A stretch of DNA of 64,000 nt from NCBI GenBank assembly GCA_030696695.1, contig JAUYRP010000034.1, positions 558,001-622,000 on the forward strand. Direction: 5' to 3'. This document shows positions 56,150 through 64,000 of the stretch, one piece after another. Every line of letters begins with the position of its first letter. Position 1 is the stretch's first letter. A program made the translations under genes and the position numbers. The notes beneath the pieces were generated by a model. It was not told the origin of the DNA and did not search any database. It worked only from the letters and a program-made list of their open reading frames with translations. Source of the stretch: Methylophilus sp. Lineage in GTDB: Bacteria; Pseudomonadota; Gammaproteobacteria; Burkholderiales; Methylophilaceae.

Positions 56150-58241
56150 TCATTTACCTGCCCCAGAGCTCGGATTAATCAGAGATTCAAAATCTTGCAC
56201 AGGTATTGGCATGCTGAATAAATAGCCTTGATAAGTTAGGCAACCTTGTTTTTCTAGGCAGGCACGCTGAGCTTCAGTCTCTACCCCTTCAGCAATGACG
56301 TGAAATCCAAGTGAGCTGGCCATTGCGATGATAGTTTGTGCGATGACAGCGTCATTTTGATCAGTATCTATATCTCGCACAAAACTCCTGACTAATTGGA
56401 AGTCTTTTCAGATAACTTAAAGAGGAGTAGCCAGTGCCAAAATCGTCGATAGAAAAACGAATGCCGAGAAGTTTTAATGCTTCCATTTTTTCAACGGTCG
56501 CAGTAATGTCTTGAATCACCAAACTCTCAGTTAGCTCAATTTTAAGCTGGGATGCTCTGGCACCAGTTTCTTCGAGCACTTTGCATACTTGACCAACAAA
56601 ATCAGACTGCCCAAATTGACGAGCGCTAACATTCACTGCCAATACTAAGTTCTCGGTGAGAGGATTTTTTTCCCAAAGTTTGAGTTGAATACAGGCGGCA
56701 TGTAATACCCAGAGACCGATAGGTATAATCAGACCAGATTGCTCTGCAAGTGGAATGAAATCATTCGGTGTGATTATTCCGCGTTGGGGATGCTCCCAAC
56801 GCAACAAAACCTCTGCGCCTAAGATGTTGCCAATGTGATCAACTTGTGCCTGATAATAGAGTTTTAGCTCATCGTTTGGAAGTGCCTGATATAGCTCTGA
56901 TAATATTGCTTGTCGATTTTCCAGAGATGCATGCAAATCAGGATCAAAAAAACGCATAGTGTTGCGCCCAGCATTTTTTGCTTGATACATCGCCACATCA
57001 GCGCGTTTAAGCATTTCCTCACTTGTTGAAATAGGCATAGTAAATAAACTGATGCCTATGCTGAGAGTGCAATGTAATGTTTCGCCCGCTATCAAAAACG
57101 GCTGCTCCATTGCTTTGATAACTTTCTTACTTACAGACTCTGCTTGTACGGCAGCAATGTTTTGATCCTTACTCAATATTTCTAGCAAGATAACAAACTC
57201 ATCACCTCCAAGCCTTGCAACAGTATCACCGTCACGCACTTGTGTTTTGAGACGATTCGCTACTTCAATTAGCAATAGGTCCCCAATTGCATGGCCTTTC
57301 GTATCATTAATATACTTAAAGTGATCAATATCGATCATGAAGACCGCTCCGAAATGACCGCTACGAGCACTGTTATTTAATGCTTGTTCCATGTGGTCGC
57401 TGAAGAGTCGCCGATTCGGCAAGTCGGTAAGCGGGTCGTAAAATGCTAAACGATAAATCGCATCTTTCGCTTCTTTGTGTTCACTAAGGTCGGTGAAAGT
57501 GCCAATGTAATTGTGTATATCACCATCTGGCCCAGTTACAGCAGTGATGGTTAACCATTTAAGATATATCTGGCCATTTTTACGTCGATCCCAAATTTCA
57601 CCTTGCCAAAATTTCTTTTCTTTTAATGATTTCCACATCGCATCATAAAAGCTTTTGTCATGGCGACCCGATTTAAGAATCGCTGTCGTTTCACCAATGA
57701 CCTCTTCTGGACTGTAACCGGTTAATCTTGTAAAGGAGTTGTTGACGCGAAGAATGCGGTTATTAGCATCAGAGATGACAATAGCTTCTTGAGACTCTAT
57801 AGCTGCGTCAGCAACACGTAGATTTCGCTCTGCCAATCTGATGTCGGTAATTTCGCGTCTGATGGTAATTAGCCATTTTCGAGAACCATATTCGTTGAAT
57901 ATGGGAGATCTTCTAACTTCGTATTCACGTATGTTGCCTTTTATATCAACGATATTCTCGTCAAATACAACTAATTTTCCAACGTTCCAAGCAACTTCGT
58001 CATCCGCTGAGCAAGTGTCATATATATCGCGCATCTCAGGACGTTTAATACCGAGAGCTTTGTAGGTTTCACCATGCCAGTCAGTATTATGTAATTTGAA
58101 TAGACTCTTTGCAGACTCGTTTGCAACTAAAAAGCGACCGTTGCCGTCTTTAATAAGAATTGCGTCTGGGTATTGCTCAATCAAATCATTTAATACTTCA
58201 TTTAGAGCATAGGTGGGGGAGTGCTTAATCTCCTCCATCAT
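56150..58241 (-). pseudogene. PAS-PAS-GGDEF-EAL cyclic-di-GMP protein broken in the EAL domain
   Basis: The first frame (58241-56361, 626 aa) has PAS1 (20-135), PAS2 (145-255), GGDEF with intact RLGGDEF (343-349) and EAL with AEVLLRWEHP (476-485) and DDFGTGYSS (599-607). After SYLKRLPISQ the frame shifts and ends EFCARYRY. A second frame (to 56150) resumes as SFVRDIDTDQND, then HVIAEGVETEAQRA and QGYLF. The missing piece corresponds to the usual LKIDR motif, about 14 bp at 56388. The phosphodiesterase is thus probably dead while the cyclase could still work if the truncated protein is stable. Confidence 0.85.
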
Positions 58242-58605
58242 AATGCACCCGTGTTTATGTGAGTAGCTATTGAATTATTTTTGGAGTCGCTTGCAGAAAA
58301 CCATATCCATGGTGAGCGCGTATCTGCTATGTCGATACTTGCAATGTGAGGTAAAGCAACTAATTTGGATGTTGAAAAAATTTCAAGCAAACCGAACATA
58401 TATATCCACCTTCCTTTTCAGGAAAACCATCGTTTCCATCCGTTGTTAAATAAAAAACTTTCGGAAAATAAAAACGAGGCATGTTCGGGGCCTCAGTGAC
58501 TTGGTGCCAGGTTCAAGGGCAATCCAAATGACGAATTACTTACAACATTAATAAAAGAATATTACAACATCCATAAAGCAAAATGTTTAGAGAGCAGAAC
58601 CAGTT
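58242..58605. other. 364-bp leader between ANTAR regulator and cyclic-di-GMP gene
   Basis: No ORF. On the minus strand it holds a hairpin TTGG-AT-TGCC / GGCA-CCAA (58501-58527) and then an intrinsic terminator (58476-58494 plus T-run). The terminator precedes the cyclic-di-GMP gene, so transcription through it may be regulated. I could not identify the paired hexaloop hairpins that ANTAR proteins normally bind. Confidence 0.5.
58463..58494 (-). terminator. Intrinsic terminator in leader
   Basis: Minus strand: GAGGC, 9-base loop, GCCTC, then GTTTTTATTTT. Located 110 bp after the ANTAR gene stop and 220 bp before the cyclic-di-GMP gene start. Confidence 0.7.
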
Positions 58606-59229
58606 TTATACGCTATTTCTTAGGTTAAGTGTTTCACGAGAGTTGATGATACTTGAGGCAAGCTCAATCAATTTAAGGTGCTCGCTACGGGCAGTTCTAC
58701 GAAGTAACTCTAATGCATCGTCATGATTAATTAAATGTTGATCCATGATGATTCCTGTTGCCACACTAATTGCGCGGTCAGCGTCGAGTGCAGTCTGAAG
58801 CTGTTGTTTCGCTTTACGTAAGTTCTTAATCTCTTGTGAACGATAAATGGCCGTCTCGATAGTTGGAATCAATTGCGAAATATCTACTGGCTTTACTAAA
58901 TAACCCATAGCACCTGACTCCTTAGCTTGTGTAATAATTTCTTGATCGCTATGTGCTGTAAGTAAAATAAATGGAATCTGGTTACTGTCATTTAGATACT
59001 CTATTAATTCCAAACCGTCTCTATCTGGCATACGAACATCTAATATCACTAAATCTGGCTGATCATTATTATTTAGCCACTTTTCTGCCTCATCGACTGA
59101 TTCTGCAGAAGTTACTCGGTAACCCGCTCTTGCAAGGCCGTTGCTTAGGGTTGCTATAATCAGACGGTCATCATCGACTAATAAAATTGATTTCATTTGG
59201 GTCACAATTTGAGTTTCTAAATTCTTCAT
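58606..59229 (-). CDS. ANTAR-domain response regulator (RNA-binding antiterminator)
   Basis: A 207-aa protein. Residues 13-125 are a receiver with acidic LVDDD (19-21), phosphoacceptor D64 in VILDVRMPD, T91 and K113. Residues 145-200 are an ANTAR domain (SVATGIIMDQHLINHDDALELL). ANTAR regulators dimerise on phosphorylation and bind leader RNA to prevent termination. An in-frame ATG at residue 12 is an alternative start. The gene is 10 bp downstream of its likely kinase and upstream of a leader with a terminator, an arrangement seen with ANTAR targets. Confidence 0.93.
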   Translation of the reverse strand: MKNLETQIVTQMKSILLVDDDRLIIATLSNGLARAGYRVTSAESVDEAEKWLNNNDQPDLVILDVRMPDRDGLELIEYLNDSNQIPFILLTAHSDQEIITQAKESGAMGYLVKPVDISQLIPTIETAIYRSQEIKNLRKAKQQLQTALDADRAISVATGIIMDQHLINHDDALELLRRTARSEHLKLIELASSIINSRETLNLRNSV

Positions 59230-59239
59230 AATCTGTAAA

Positions 59240-61018
59240 TCAATTCCCTTCTAGGTTAACAGTAGTAGGTCCTAAAGTTAATCTTGCAGAAACTATATTG
59301 TCAATACAATCAAAACACAGACTCGCTGCTTTTTTTGGTAACAGTGATAATACAAGTTGTAAGCCTGTTCCAATCGATGAGGAACTTATAAAGTCGAAGT
59401 CCTCAGGAAGTTGACCAGGGTTTGTGATAGTTACTTGAATTAGATTCGGTTGAGGCTCATGCCTTAGTGAGACAGTGACTCCTTTACCTATGCCACCATG
59501 CTTTATCGCATTTGAGATTAATTCGTTCAACACAATAGCAATCGGCACAGAATCGCTTTCATTAACTTGAGATGGAATCCAGTTCTGGGGGATATCCATC
59601 TTAATAGGTGTGTTCCATAAAGATTCGTTATTTGCAGCAATTTCTGTAGCTAGTTCGCATAAGCGCACTTTTGTGGTCGTTGCACGCCCTTGAAGACCGT
59701 GAATGACTGAAATGCTATGAACTTGACTAATTGCCTTAGATAATGGATTTGAGAGTTCTGGGTATTGGGCGGCAAAATTTCTCAAAACACCGATAACACC
59801 TTGTAAATTATTTTTTATACGGTGATGCACTTCGCGGACCAGCGCGTCACGATGAGCCGTTTCGTCAATTCCACGCTGTTGTTCTTGTTGTTTGGCATCT
59901 GAATTATCTTTGAGAGTGGCTACGTAATTCGTTACTAACCCCTCATTGTTAGATACTGCTGTAATTGTCAGCTGTTCAGGATAGGCTTTTCCGTCCTTAC
60001 GTCGATTCCAAATCTCACCATTCCAACCCCCAGTTTTTTTTATGCTTTCCCACATACCAAGATAAAAGTCAGAATCATGATGTCCTGATTTAAGTATACT
60101 TGGGGTTTTGCCTATAACTTCCCCTGCTGGATATCCTGTAATTCTCGTAAACGATTCATTTACCCTAATAATAATGTTTTGAGAATCCGTCACCATAATT
60201 CCCTCATTTGTCCTAAAGGCAATATCTGCAATTTGAAGTGCATTTTCTGCTAATTTACGCTTGGTGATATCTTCCACCAGTACCGCAAATCTCTCTTGCT
60301 GGGGTCGATATGCGTATATTTGATACCATCGCCTCAATTCACTGGAGTGACTCTCAAAGGATACTGATTCACCTGTGTCTACGACCTTCCCATAACGTTC
60401 AATCCAAGTGTGCTCAACCTTAGGTAGAACCTCTTTGACGCGTTTTCCGATCCAGCTCTCACGAGGTATTCCAGTTATATTTTCGAAAGAAGGATTAACC
60501 TCTAGAAATTTATAGTCAACTATACTGCCTTGTGAGTCGCGAATAACCTCGTGCAGGGCGAATCCACTCGACATGTTTGTAAATAACAAATTAAAACAGT
60601 TAAGAGTGTCTTTAAGCGTACTTTCTTTACGTTTACTTTCTGTAATGTCCTTAGAGATTCCATAAAGACCAATAACTTGACCGCTACTGTCTCGTAGTGG
60701 TCTTTTTATTACTTGGTAAAACCTATTTTCGCCCGTTGATTTAACTATAATGCTTTCTTCTAACTCTATAGTTTTACCTAGTTCGATTACTTGCCGATCA
60801 TTTAATCTTAGCTTGTTCGATATGTCTAAATTGAAAAAATGACTGTCGTCTTTGCCGATGATATTTTCATAAGGTTGTTCAAACAGATCTTGAACTTTTT
60901 GGTTGACATAGGTATAGCGGCCTGACAAATCCTTCATATAACAGTAGTCGTCAGTTTGATCTAAGATATTTAGTAGCCCAATCATCATATTTTGTGACGT
61001 GACTAGATTAATGTTCAT
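59240..61018 (-). CDS. PAS-containing sensor histidine kinase (HisKA_2 type)
   Basis: A 592-aa soluble kinase. PAS1 about 10-128, PAS2 about 135-255 (with SGFALHEV and GESVSFESH) and PAS3 about 260-375 (ITGYPAGEVIGKTPSILKSG). It has a HisKA_2 dimerisation domain with REVHHRIKNNLQ (histidine 399 the likely phosphosite) and an ATPase domain with NELISNAIKHGG (498-509). HisKA_2 kinases commonly pair with ANTAR regulators, and one follows by 10 bp. No transmembrane segment, so the signal is cytoplasmic. PAS3 resembles PAS2 of the neighbouring cyclic-di-GMP protein (VIGxTxxILKSGxHD). Confidence 0.92.
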   Translation of the reverse strand: MNINLVTSQNMMIGLLNILDQTDDYCYMKDLSGRYTYVNQKVQDLFEQPYENIIGKDDSHFFNLDISNKLRLNDRQVIELGKTIELEESIIVKSTGENRFYQVIKRPLRDSSGQVIGLYGISKDITESKRKESTLKDTLNCFNLLFTNMSSGFALHEVIRDSQGSIVDYKFLEVNPSFENITGIPRESWIGKRVKEVLPKVEHTWIERYGKVVDTGESVSFESHSSELRRWYQIYAYRPQQERFAVLVEDITKRKLAENALQIADIAFRTNEGIMVTDSQNIIIRVNESFTRITGYPAGEVIGKTPSILKSGHHDSDFYLGMWESIKKTGGWNGEIWNRRKDGKAYPEQLTITAVSNNEGLVTNYVATLKDNSDAKQQEQQRGIDETAHRDALVREVHHRIKNNLQGVIGVLRNFAAQYPELSNPLSKAISQVHSISVIHGLQGRATTTKVRLCELATEIAANNESLWNTPIKMDIPQNWIPSQVNESDSVPIAIVLNELISNAIKHGGIGKGVTVSLRHEPQPNLIQVTITNPGQLPEDFDFISSSSIGTGLQLVLSLLPKKAASLCFDCIDNIVSARLTLGPTTVNLEGN

Positions 61019-61320
61019 TGACTTCTTTCAGACTTAAAATTAATCAGTTTCAATCGATGCAACAACTTATTCTGTTGCTTCATGCATCTATGTAGATAAT
61101 AACCATTTTTTAAATATTGTTATATAAAATTCCGTCATTGATTTGCAATACTTTAGTAAATTATTTATTTCTTACTCTGATCGCTTCAGTTTTCCTAATG
61201 GAAACAAGCAAAGCTTAAATTCTTTTGGGCTATTTCACTTCTATACAATGTCATTTATATTCTCTATGAAACATAAACTATGATTCTTGTAACAGCCATA
61301 AAAATCACAAGGGAATACCA
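61019..61320. other. 302-bp divergent intergenic region
   Basis: Very A/T-rich region between the minus-strand kinase and the plus-strand protease; it must hold two divergent promoters. A small inverted repeat GCAACA (61059-61064) and TGTTGC (61073-61078) lies near the kinase start. No gene or further motif seen. Confidence 0.5.
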
Positions 61321-62625
61321 GTGAAAATTTATCGACTAGCTTTAGCTATTATCATAACTTGTCTAGCCTCAGGTTGTGCTACGAATACAATGACTGGGAG
61401 ATCGCAGCTTATAATCGTCTCTGAGGCGGCTGCAATCAATAAAAGCTCATCTTTATACAGCTCTATGATTGATGCATATGACAAAGATAGTAAGTTAAGT
61501 GGCAATACTGAGGTCAACGAACGCGTTCTAAACATCACCAATCGCTTAGTAGAAAAAGCAGTGCTATATAAACCTGACGCTCAGAAGTGGAAATGGCAGG
61601 TTAATGTAATTGAATCTGAAGAAATCAATGCTTTCTGCATGGCTGGCGGAAAAATGGCGGTTTATACAGGCTTGCTTGAAAAAATCAATCCTACAGATGA
61701 TGAGCTTGCCCAAGTAATGGGACATGAAATTGCACATGCTTTAGCAAATCATACCGCAGAAAAAATGTCAGTCGATATCCTTACACAAATAGCTGTGGCC
61801 ACGGCAACTGTTGCCGTAGCTGCGTCTGGTAGTGGGTCACAACAACAAAGAAGCAACAATACAAATGCTGCTCAAAACGTAGCCGTTTTAGCAGGTGCTG
61901 CATTTGTCACTCTTCCAAACAGCCGTGGAGCTGAGACAGAAGCAGATAAGCTAGGTATCGAAATTGCAGCGCAAGCTGGATATAACCCTGCAGCATCAGT
62001 TACCCTGTGGGAAAAAATGATGGAGGCTACCGGTGATAAGAGTAAAGGTGACTTTTTAAGTACTCATCCATCTTCACTAAACCGCATAGAGGCATTAAAA
62101 GTACTTCAAGAACCAATGGCAAAAATATATCAAGAAAGATTGCCACTATATGCTAATTATGTTCCAGCGTATCAGTACGTCAGATCTAGCAAGGATTCAG
62201 CAGGATTTTCATCTTCTAATGTAAGAGTCATTGAGGAAGGGAAGATCTCTTTAGTAGAGCCCCCAGTTATTGATTCAACGAAAGCGATTGCTTTTTATTC
62301 TGCAGATTATGACGCTTTTAAACAAGGCAACCTTGAGATGAAATGTGCTACATGTAGCCTCAAGTTTTACCTAAATCAGAAAGATTTAAAAGTAATGCAT
62401 GATAAACAAGATTGGCGTGGCTTAGTACAGAGCCTGATTAAAATTGGATATGAGTTTGATTTATCCTATTACTATTTGGCTGCAGCTGCAAATGGATTAG
62501 GTTATAAAGAGTCTGCTGAGAAATATCTGACCAGGGCAAAAGAGTTATCTTCTGTTGAAAAAACCTCATGCGAGCTAGCAAAGATGATTAAGTGTACTGA
62601 TGTAGTTGTATCTTTCAATGAGTAG
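61321..62625 (+). CDS. M48-family metalloprotease lipoprotein
   Basis: A 434-aa protein starting at GTG. It has a lipoprotein signal with lipobox LASGC (Cys19), then an M48 domain with zinc motif HEIAHALANH (135-144) and third ligand in ETEADKLG. Residues after 290 form an extra C-terminal part with cysteines in KCATCSLKFYL and CELAKMIKC and an alpha-helical pair resembling a short TPR. It resembles LoiP/YcaL-type envelope quality-control proteases. The extra C-terminal domain is not part of those. Island cargo. Confidence 0.88.
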   Translation: MKIYRLALAIIITCLASGCATNTMTGRSQLIIVSEAAAINKSSSLYSSMIDAYDKDSKLSGNTEVNERVLNITNRLVEKAVLYKPDAQKWKWQVNVIESEEINAFCMAGGKMAVYTGLLEKINPTDDELAQVMGHEIAHALANHTAEKMSVDILTQIAVATATVAVAASGSGSQQQRSNNTNAAQNVAVLAGAAFVTLPNSRGAETEADKLGIEIAAQAGYNPAASVTLWEKMMEATGDKSKGDFLSTHPSSLNRIEALKVLQEPMAKIYQERLPLYANYVPAYQYVRSSKDSAGFSSSNVRVIEEGKISLVEPPVIDSTKAIAFYSADYDAFKQGNLEMKCATCSLKFYLNQKDLKVMHDKQDWRGLVQSLIKIGYEFDLSYYYLAAAANGLGYKESAEKYLTRAKELSSVEKTSCELAKMIKCTDVVVSFNE

Positions 62626-62685
62626 CTAATCATTCATACCTGTTCTGTAACTGGAAAAAAATTTCAGAGCTAACAAGGAGGCGCG

Positions 62686-63012
62686 GTGATTCAAGTAATC
62701 TTATTTTGCATTATTTGCGCCATATTTACACCACTGTCTTTGTATGCAGGAGATTCTACAAATTACGAGGATGCAGAATTAATTAAGTTAAGAATAAGAG
62801 AGTTAGAATTAAAAAAGGAAATACTTGAGCTTGAGGCAAAGAAAAACGACAAAACTATTACTCAATCATCTTCTCCACAATCAAATGCCACTGTACCAAG
62901 TACAAATTACTCTACATCAAATTCAAATTATATTCGTGGGCCCAGGGGAGGTTGTTACACATTTAGCAAGTCAGGTAATAAAAGATATGTAGATAGGAGT
63001 TTGTGTAATTGA
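62686..63012 (+). CDS. Small exported protein with GPRGGCY-type C-terminal domain
   Basis: A 108-aa protein starting at GTG after a strong AAGGAGG. It has a signal peptide (cut near LYAG), a charged coiled-coil helix (ELIKLRIRELELKKEILELE), an S/T/N-rich linker and a C-terminal motif RGPRGGCYTFSKSGNKRYVDRSLC with two cysteines. That ending recurs in small phage, plasmid and virus proteins, often called a basic adaptor domain. Function unknown. It lies 60 bp after the M48 gene on the same strand, so they may work together. Confidence 0.75.
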   Translation: MIQVILFCIICAIFTPLSLYAGDSTNYEDAELIKLRIRELELKKEILELEAKKNDKTITQSSSPQSNATVPSTNYSTSNSNYIRGPRGGCYTFSKSGNKRYVDRSLCN

Positions 63013-63340
63013 TACTGTAGCAATTTACAGTTTGATTATGCTGCTTTAAATTTTATTTAGACTGTTCTGGGTTGCAAATCAGTTTGGCGAGATTCGCAAG
63101 CTGTTGATTATAAACATAAAATAATTGAAAAAGCCGTTCTACGAACCAAGGGGTCAGGAGTTCGAATCTCTTCGGGCGCACCATATAAAACAAGGGGTTA
63201 GCTTAGGCTAGCCCTTTGTCATTTTACCGAATGTAGCTTGAATGTAGTCCTTCAAATGCGTAATGTTCAGTTAATGTGAATTACAACACATCATGCTATT
63301 GATAACTGCAGTTGCCTCACCTTATGAAGGTGAGCAACTT
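63013..63340. other. 328-bp region containing the right island end
   Basis: Holds the attR repeat (63139-63227) and, at 63311-63338, a hairpin GTTGC-TCACCTT / AAGGTGA-GCAAC followed by a T-run on the plus strand, next to the stop of the EAL gene. No ORF is supported. Confidence 0.7.
63139..63227. repeat. Island-end direct repeat, distal side (attR)
   Basis: Identical 89-bp copy of 46813-46901. Contains the 3' 45 nt of tRNA-Arg, without its 5' half, then the terminator hairpin and a minus-strand LHSVK-stop reading like the integrase end. Not a functional tRNA. Confidence 0.95.
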
Positions 63341-63344
63341 TTAT
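63311..63344 (+). terminator. Intrinsic terminator outside island end
   Basis: 12-bp imperfect stem with loop TATG and a following TTTTA. Lies just downstream of the minus-strand EAL gene stop; may work in both directions. Confidence 0.6.
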
Positions 63345-64000
63345 CTATTCACTTTGGCGCGACGGTTTTTCACCAATAGCCATATCTCATCTGGTATTGT
63401 TGGTAGCATTTCAAAACCGGGTCTTGCAAAGAAATAGCCTTGAAATAATGTGACACCTTCATCGGCTAAAGTCAGGCATTCTTCTTTTGTTTCTATCCCT
63501 TCTGCAATCACTTTGATATTGAGTTGTTTGCAAATTGAAATAATCCCAAAAACCAACGCACGTCGTACATTGTCGCTATTCACATTGCGTGTGAGTGACA
63601 TATCTAGTTTGATAATGTCTGGTTGCCAATCAGCAAGTAAGTTCAGGCCCGCATAGCCTGCACCAAAGTCATCAATCGCCGTGGTGAATCGATGTTTTTT
63701 ATACTCTTTAAAAATATTACGTAAATGGTCGTTATCAATTACTTTTTCACCTTCAGTGACTTCAAACATAATGCGGTCGGTAGGGAAGTCCATTTCTGCA
63801 GCGGCCTCTAACGTAGCACGTATGCATGTCTCTGGTTTGTACACAGCATTTGGTAAGAAGTTAATGCTGAGCATGCCTTGTAAGTTTAGTTTCTTGGCAA
63901 GGTCTATGGCCTTGACACGTATAGCCTGATCAAAGCGATAACGATTGCTATCATTCACTTGTGACAGTATCGAAAATGCGCCTTCATTATTTGGCCCTCT
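63341..64000 (-). CDS. EAL-domain cyclic-di-GMP phosphodiesterase, 5' end outside window
   Basis: The open frame continues to the window edge with no upstream stop (GPNNEGAFSILSQVNDSNRYRF). The GTG at 63958 is only an internal codon. The visible C-terminal part carries EAL-domain motifs: FEVTEGEKV, DDFGAGYAG, IKLDMSL, VIAEGIETKEE and QGYFFARP. Residues preceding it, including the EAL motif itself, are off the window, so N-terminal sensing domains cannot be seen. The ending of GEGAFSVL type followed by VNDxNRYRFDQ is shared with BLUF-EAL and other single-EAL proteins. Confidence 0.88.
   Translation of the reverse strand, partial: RGPNNEGAFSILSQVNDSNRYRFDQAIRVKAIDLAKKLNLQGMLSINFLPNAVYKPETCIRATLEAAAEMDFPTDRIMFEVTEGEKVIDNDHLRNIFKEYKKHRFTTAIDDFGAGYAGLNLLADWQPDIIKLDMSLTRNVNSDNVRRALVFGIISICKQLNIKVIAEGIETKEECLTLADEGVTLFQGYFFARPGFEMLPTIPDEIWLLVKNRRAKVNR

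Larger units (their letters stand above)
46813..63138. mobile_element. Integrated genomic island in tRNA-Arg
   Basis: About 16.3 kb between two 89-bp direct repeats. Integrase and excisionase-like genes are next to the tRNA. The cargo comprises a phosphoesterase-STAND protein, a PAS/chemoreceptor/cyclic-di-GMP signalling block and a small exported pair. The interior looks more A/T-rich than the core to its left. No replication, conjugation or phage structural genes are visible, so it is a mobilisable island or satellite rather than a prophage or complete integrative conjugative element. Only one signalling gene is visibly broken. Confidence 0.9.

Noticed and set aside
63139-63183. Second tRNA-Arg
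   Set aside because: Only the 3' part from the anticodon loop is present; no D arm or 5' acceptor strand, so it is the att copy.
46813-63227. Prophage or integrative conjugative element
   Set aside because: No capsid, terminase, tail, lysis, relaxase or type IV secretion genes among the cargo.
1-64000. CRISPR arrays, insertion sequences, rRNA operons
   Set aside because: No regular spaced repeats, transposase frames with terminal inverted repeats or rRNA sequence were found on reading.

Overview
The window is chromosomal DNA of a Gram-negative betaproteobacterium, most likely from the Methylophilaceae or a close relative. This is inferred from the gene orders seen (miaB-ybeZ...ybeY-ybeX...lnt-glyQ-glyS-gmhB-plsC-ygjP, folK-deoxynucleoside kinase-panB-panC, yjgA next to pmbA, recA-recX-alaS-lysC), from the Gcr-type membrane protein common in this class, and from the moderate GC content. 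No rRNA or species-specific marker is present, so the family assignment is only probable.

Left part (1-46.7 kb): ordinary core genome, densely packed. A two-receiver diguanylate cyclase runs off the left edge. It is followed by siroheme synthase, the miaB/ybeZ/ybeY/ybeX/lnt set (split by fructose-bisphosphate aldolase and an oppositely oriented fructose-1,6-bisphosphatase), glycyl-tRNA synthetase, heptose and phospholipid enzymes, a SCO copper chaperone and ilvE. Next come two tandem GT87-type membrane glycosyltransferase paralogues, an LRR-protein kinase, glutamate racemase, a cobalamin adenosyltransferase, poly(A) polymerase, folK, a deoxynucleoside kinase, panBCD, rsfS-rlmH, photolyase, mlaA, pmbA and yjgA. 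A TusA-like protein lacking its cysteine, the Gcr protein, mog, vanZ, thiL, pgpA, cinA, recA, recX, alaS and lysC complete the block, which ends with tRNA-Ser(GCU) and tRNA-Arg(ACG).

Right part (46.8-63.2 kb): an integrated genomic island of about 16.3 kb in the tRNA-Arg gene. Its borders are an exact 89-bp direct repeat (46813-46901 and 63139-63227) that starts in the tRNA anticodon loop. A tyrosine integrase and an excisionase-like HTH protein sit just inside the left border. Cargo in order: an unknown 241-aa protein; a 1096-aa metallophosphoesterase-STAND-TPR protein that looks like a defence or conflict protein; and a signalling block. The signalling block holds a soluble chemoreceptor with a duplicated PAS domain, a PAS-HAMP fragment, a PAS-GGDEF-EAL gene broken by a short deletion, an ANTAR response regulator and its PAS histidine kinase. 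On the opposite strand at the right end are an M48 lipoprotein protease and a small secreted protein. Outside the island the window ends in a partial EAL-domain gene.

How they may work together: the histidine kinase and ANTAR regulator form a two-component pair just upstream of a leader with an intrinsic terminator, followed by the cyclic-di-GMP gene. This suggests, but does not prove, regulated antitermination of that gene. The metallophosphoesterase-STAND protein is the best candidate for a little-described system here.
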